Positions 33,024-33,422 of a stretch of DNA of 33,422 nucleotides are shown here, one piece after another; positions within the stretch are counted from its first letter, which is position 1, and each line of letters begins with the position of its first letter. The position numbers and the translations under genes were made by a program. The DNA lies in the NCBI GenBank assembly GCA_029781095.1, contig JAKOXM010000022.1, forward strand, positions 1 to 33,422, in the 5' to 3' direction. The stretch comes from Bacteroidota bacterium (GTDB taxonomy: Bacteria > Bacteroidota > Bacteroidia > Chitinophagales > Saprospiraceae). A model generated the notes under the pieces. That model was not told the DNA's origin, did not search any database, and saw only the letters and a list, made by a program, of their open reading frames with translations.

Positions 33024-33122
33024 ATAGACAGGGCATTTTTCTTGAAATGCGCCTGCGACGGCAGACTGACAGCCCGGCCATTGTCATTTTCGCCGAATGT
33101 GAATAAATTATACCTCGCCTCG

Positions 33123-33180
33123 CCAAGTTTTCAGCATGAGATTTATAGGGTTTAGAATGTATGTGATGCTGAAAGCTTGG
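33123..33180. repeat. 15-bp inverted repeat around a 28-nt spacer
   Basis: CCAAGTTTTCAGCAT (33123-33137) and ATGCTGAAAGCTTGG (33166-33180) pair over 15 bp with one mismatch. They lie between the convergent GH25 gene and the T9SS gene tail at 33206. No T-run follows on either side, so termination is uncertain. Confidence 0.55.
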
Positions 33181-33205
33181 TGGGGGAGATATGACTGCAT
33201 ATTTA

Positions 33206-33422
33206 TTACTCTTTTTTCAGCAGCATTTTTCCGGTATAATAGTTTTCACCTGAAATGGCTTTATAGATGTAAATACCTTCCGGCATGTTCGTTCCATCGA
33301 ATATTACATCATAAGGCTGACCGGCTTCGGCATTTTCATTAAACAAGGTTTGAATTCTCCTTCCCGTAATGTCAAATACTTCCAGCGTCAGGTGCGTATC
33401 CTCTTCCATAGTGAAATGTATA
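33206..33422 (-). CDS. T9SS C-terminal sorting domain of a gene entering from the right edge
   Basis: The frame is open to the window edge (codons IHFT precede the first Met), so only the last 72 residues are visible. They form a type A T9SS sorting domain: IHFTMEEDTHLTLEVFDITG, then AEAGQPYDVIFDGTNMPEGI, then YIYKAISGENYYTGKMLLKK and the terminal Glu. The upstream cargo domain cannot be seen. The product should be exported through the outer membrane. Confidence 0.85.
   Translation of the reverse strand, partial: IHFTMEEDTHLTLEVFDITGRRIQTLFNENAEAGQPYDVIFDGTNMPEGIYIYKAISGENYYTGKMLLKKE

Noticed and set aside
1-33422. CRISPR array, tRNA, rRNA, insertion sequence or prophage
   Set aside because: No regularly spaced repeats, cloverleaf-like genes, transposase or integrase motifs or phage structural genes were found on reading both strands.

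Overview
The window comes from a Bacteroidota chromosome, most likely of the Saprospiria type (the phylum is well supported, the class is inferred). The evidence is: several secreted proteins ending in type IX secretion (T9SS) C-terminal sorting domains; an ECF sigma / FecR / STN-type TonB receptor / DUF4249 locus; a short RpoD-type primary sigma factor; a NagB-PIG-L fusion; and promoter -7 boxes fitting TAnnTTTG upstream of several genes. I see no rRNA, tRNA, CRISPR array, insertion sequence or phage gene. Most of the window is ordinary core and surface-protein chromosome.

Left part (1-10034, almost all minus strand). A truncated secreted propeller-like protein runs off the left edge. Next comes a 950-residue beta-helix T9SS cargo protein. 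Beyond it, on the opposite strand, lies a broken duplicate of the 5' end of the propeller gene. Then follows a cell-surface signalling and uptake cluster, transcribed leftward as ECF sigma, FecR anti-sigma, TonB receptor with STN domain, and DUF4249 lipoprotein.

Middle (10274-20216). A Crp/Fnr regulator with a clear terminator is followed by a T9SS-exported peptidylarginine deiminase-like enzyme, an unknown membrane-anchored protein and the primary sigma factor rpoD. rpoD and the convergent osmC-metZ pair are separated by a perfect 35-bp hairpin. A two-domain NagB/PIG-L amino-sugar enzyme is divergent from a LacI-family regulator. Two near-identical palindromes lie 31 bp apart at the enzyme's promoter, so the regulator probably controls it. 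A 47-codon gene too short for most gene callers follows.

Right part (20491-33422). This holds a TerC membrane protein, a large S8 protease with adhesin-like, PKD and T9SS domains, LolA, RNase R, a lysine-rich disordered exported protein, a Tat-type class V aminotransferase-fold enzyme, an enoyl-CoA hydratase/isomerase, a membrane-anchored GH25 lysozyme, and the T9SS tail of a gene entering from the right edge.

No clearly new multi-gene system is visible. The observations most worth a second look are the secreted deiminase, the NagB domain lacking the usual catalytic Asp, the paired operators, the inverted gene duplicate, the ATG-less beta-helix gene with a C7 tract, and the 35-bp hairpin.
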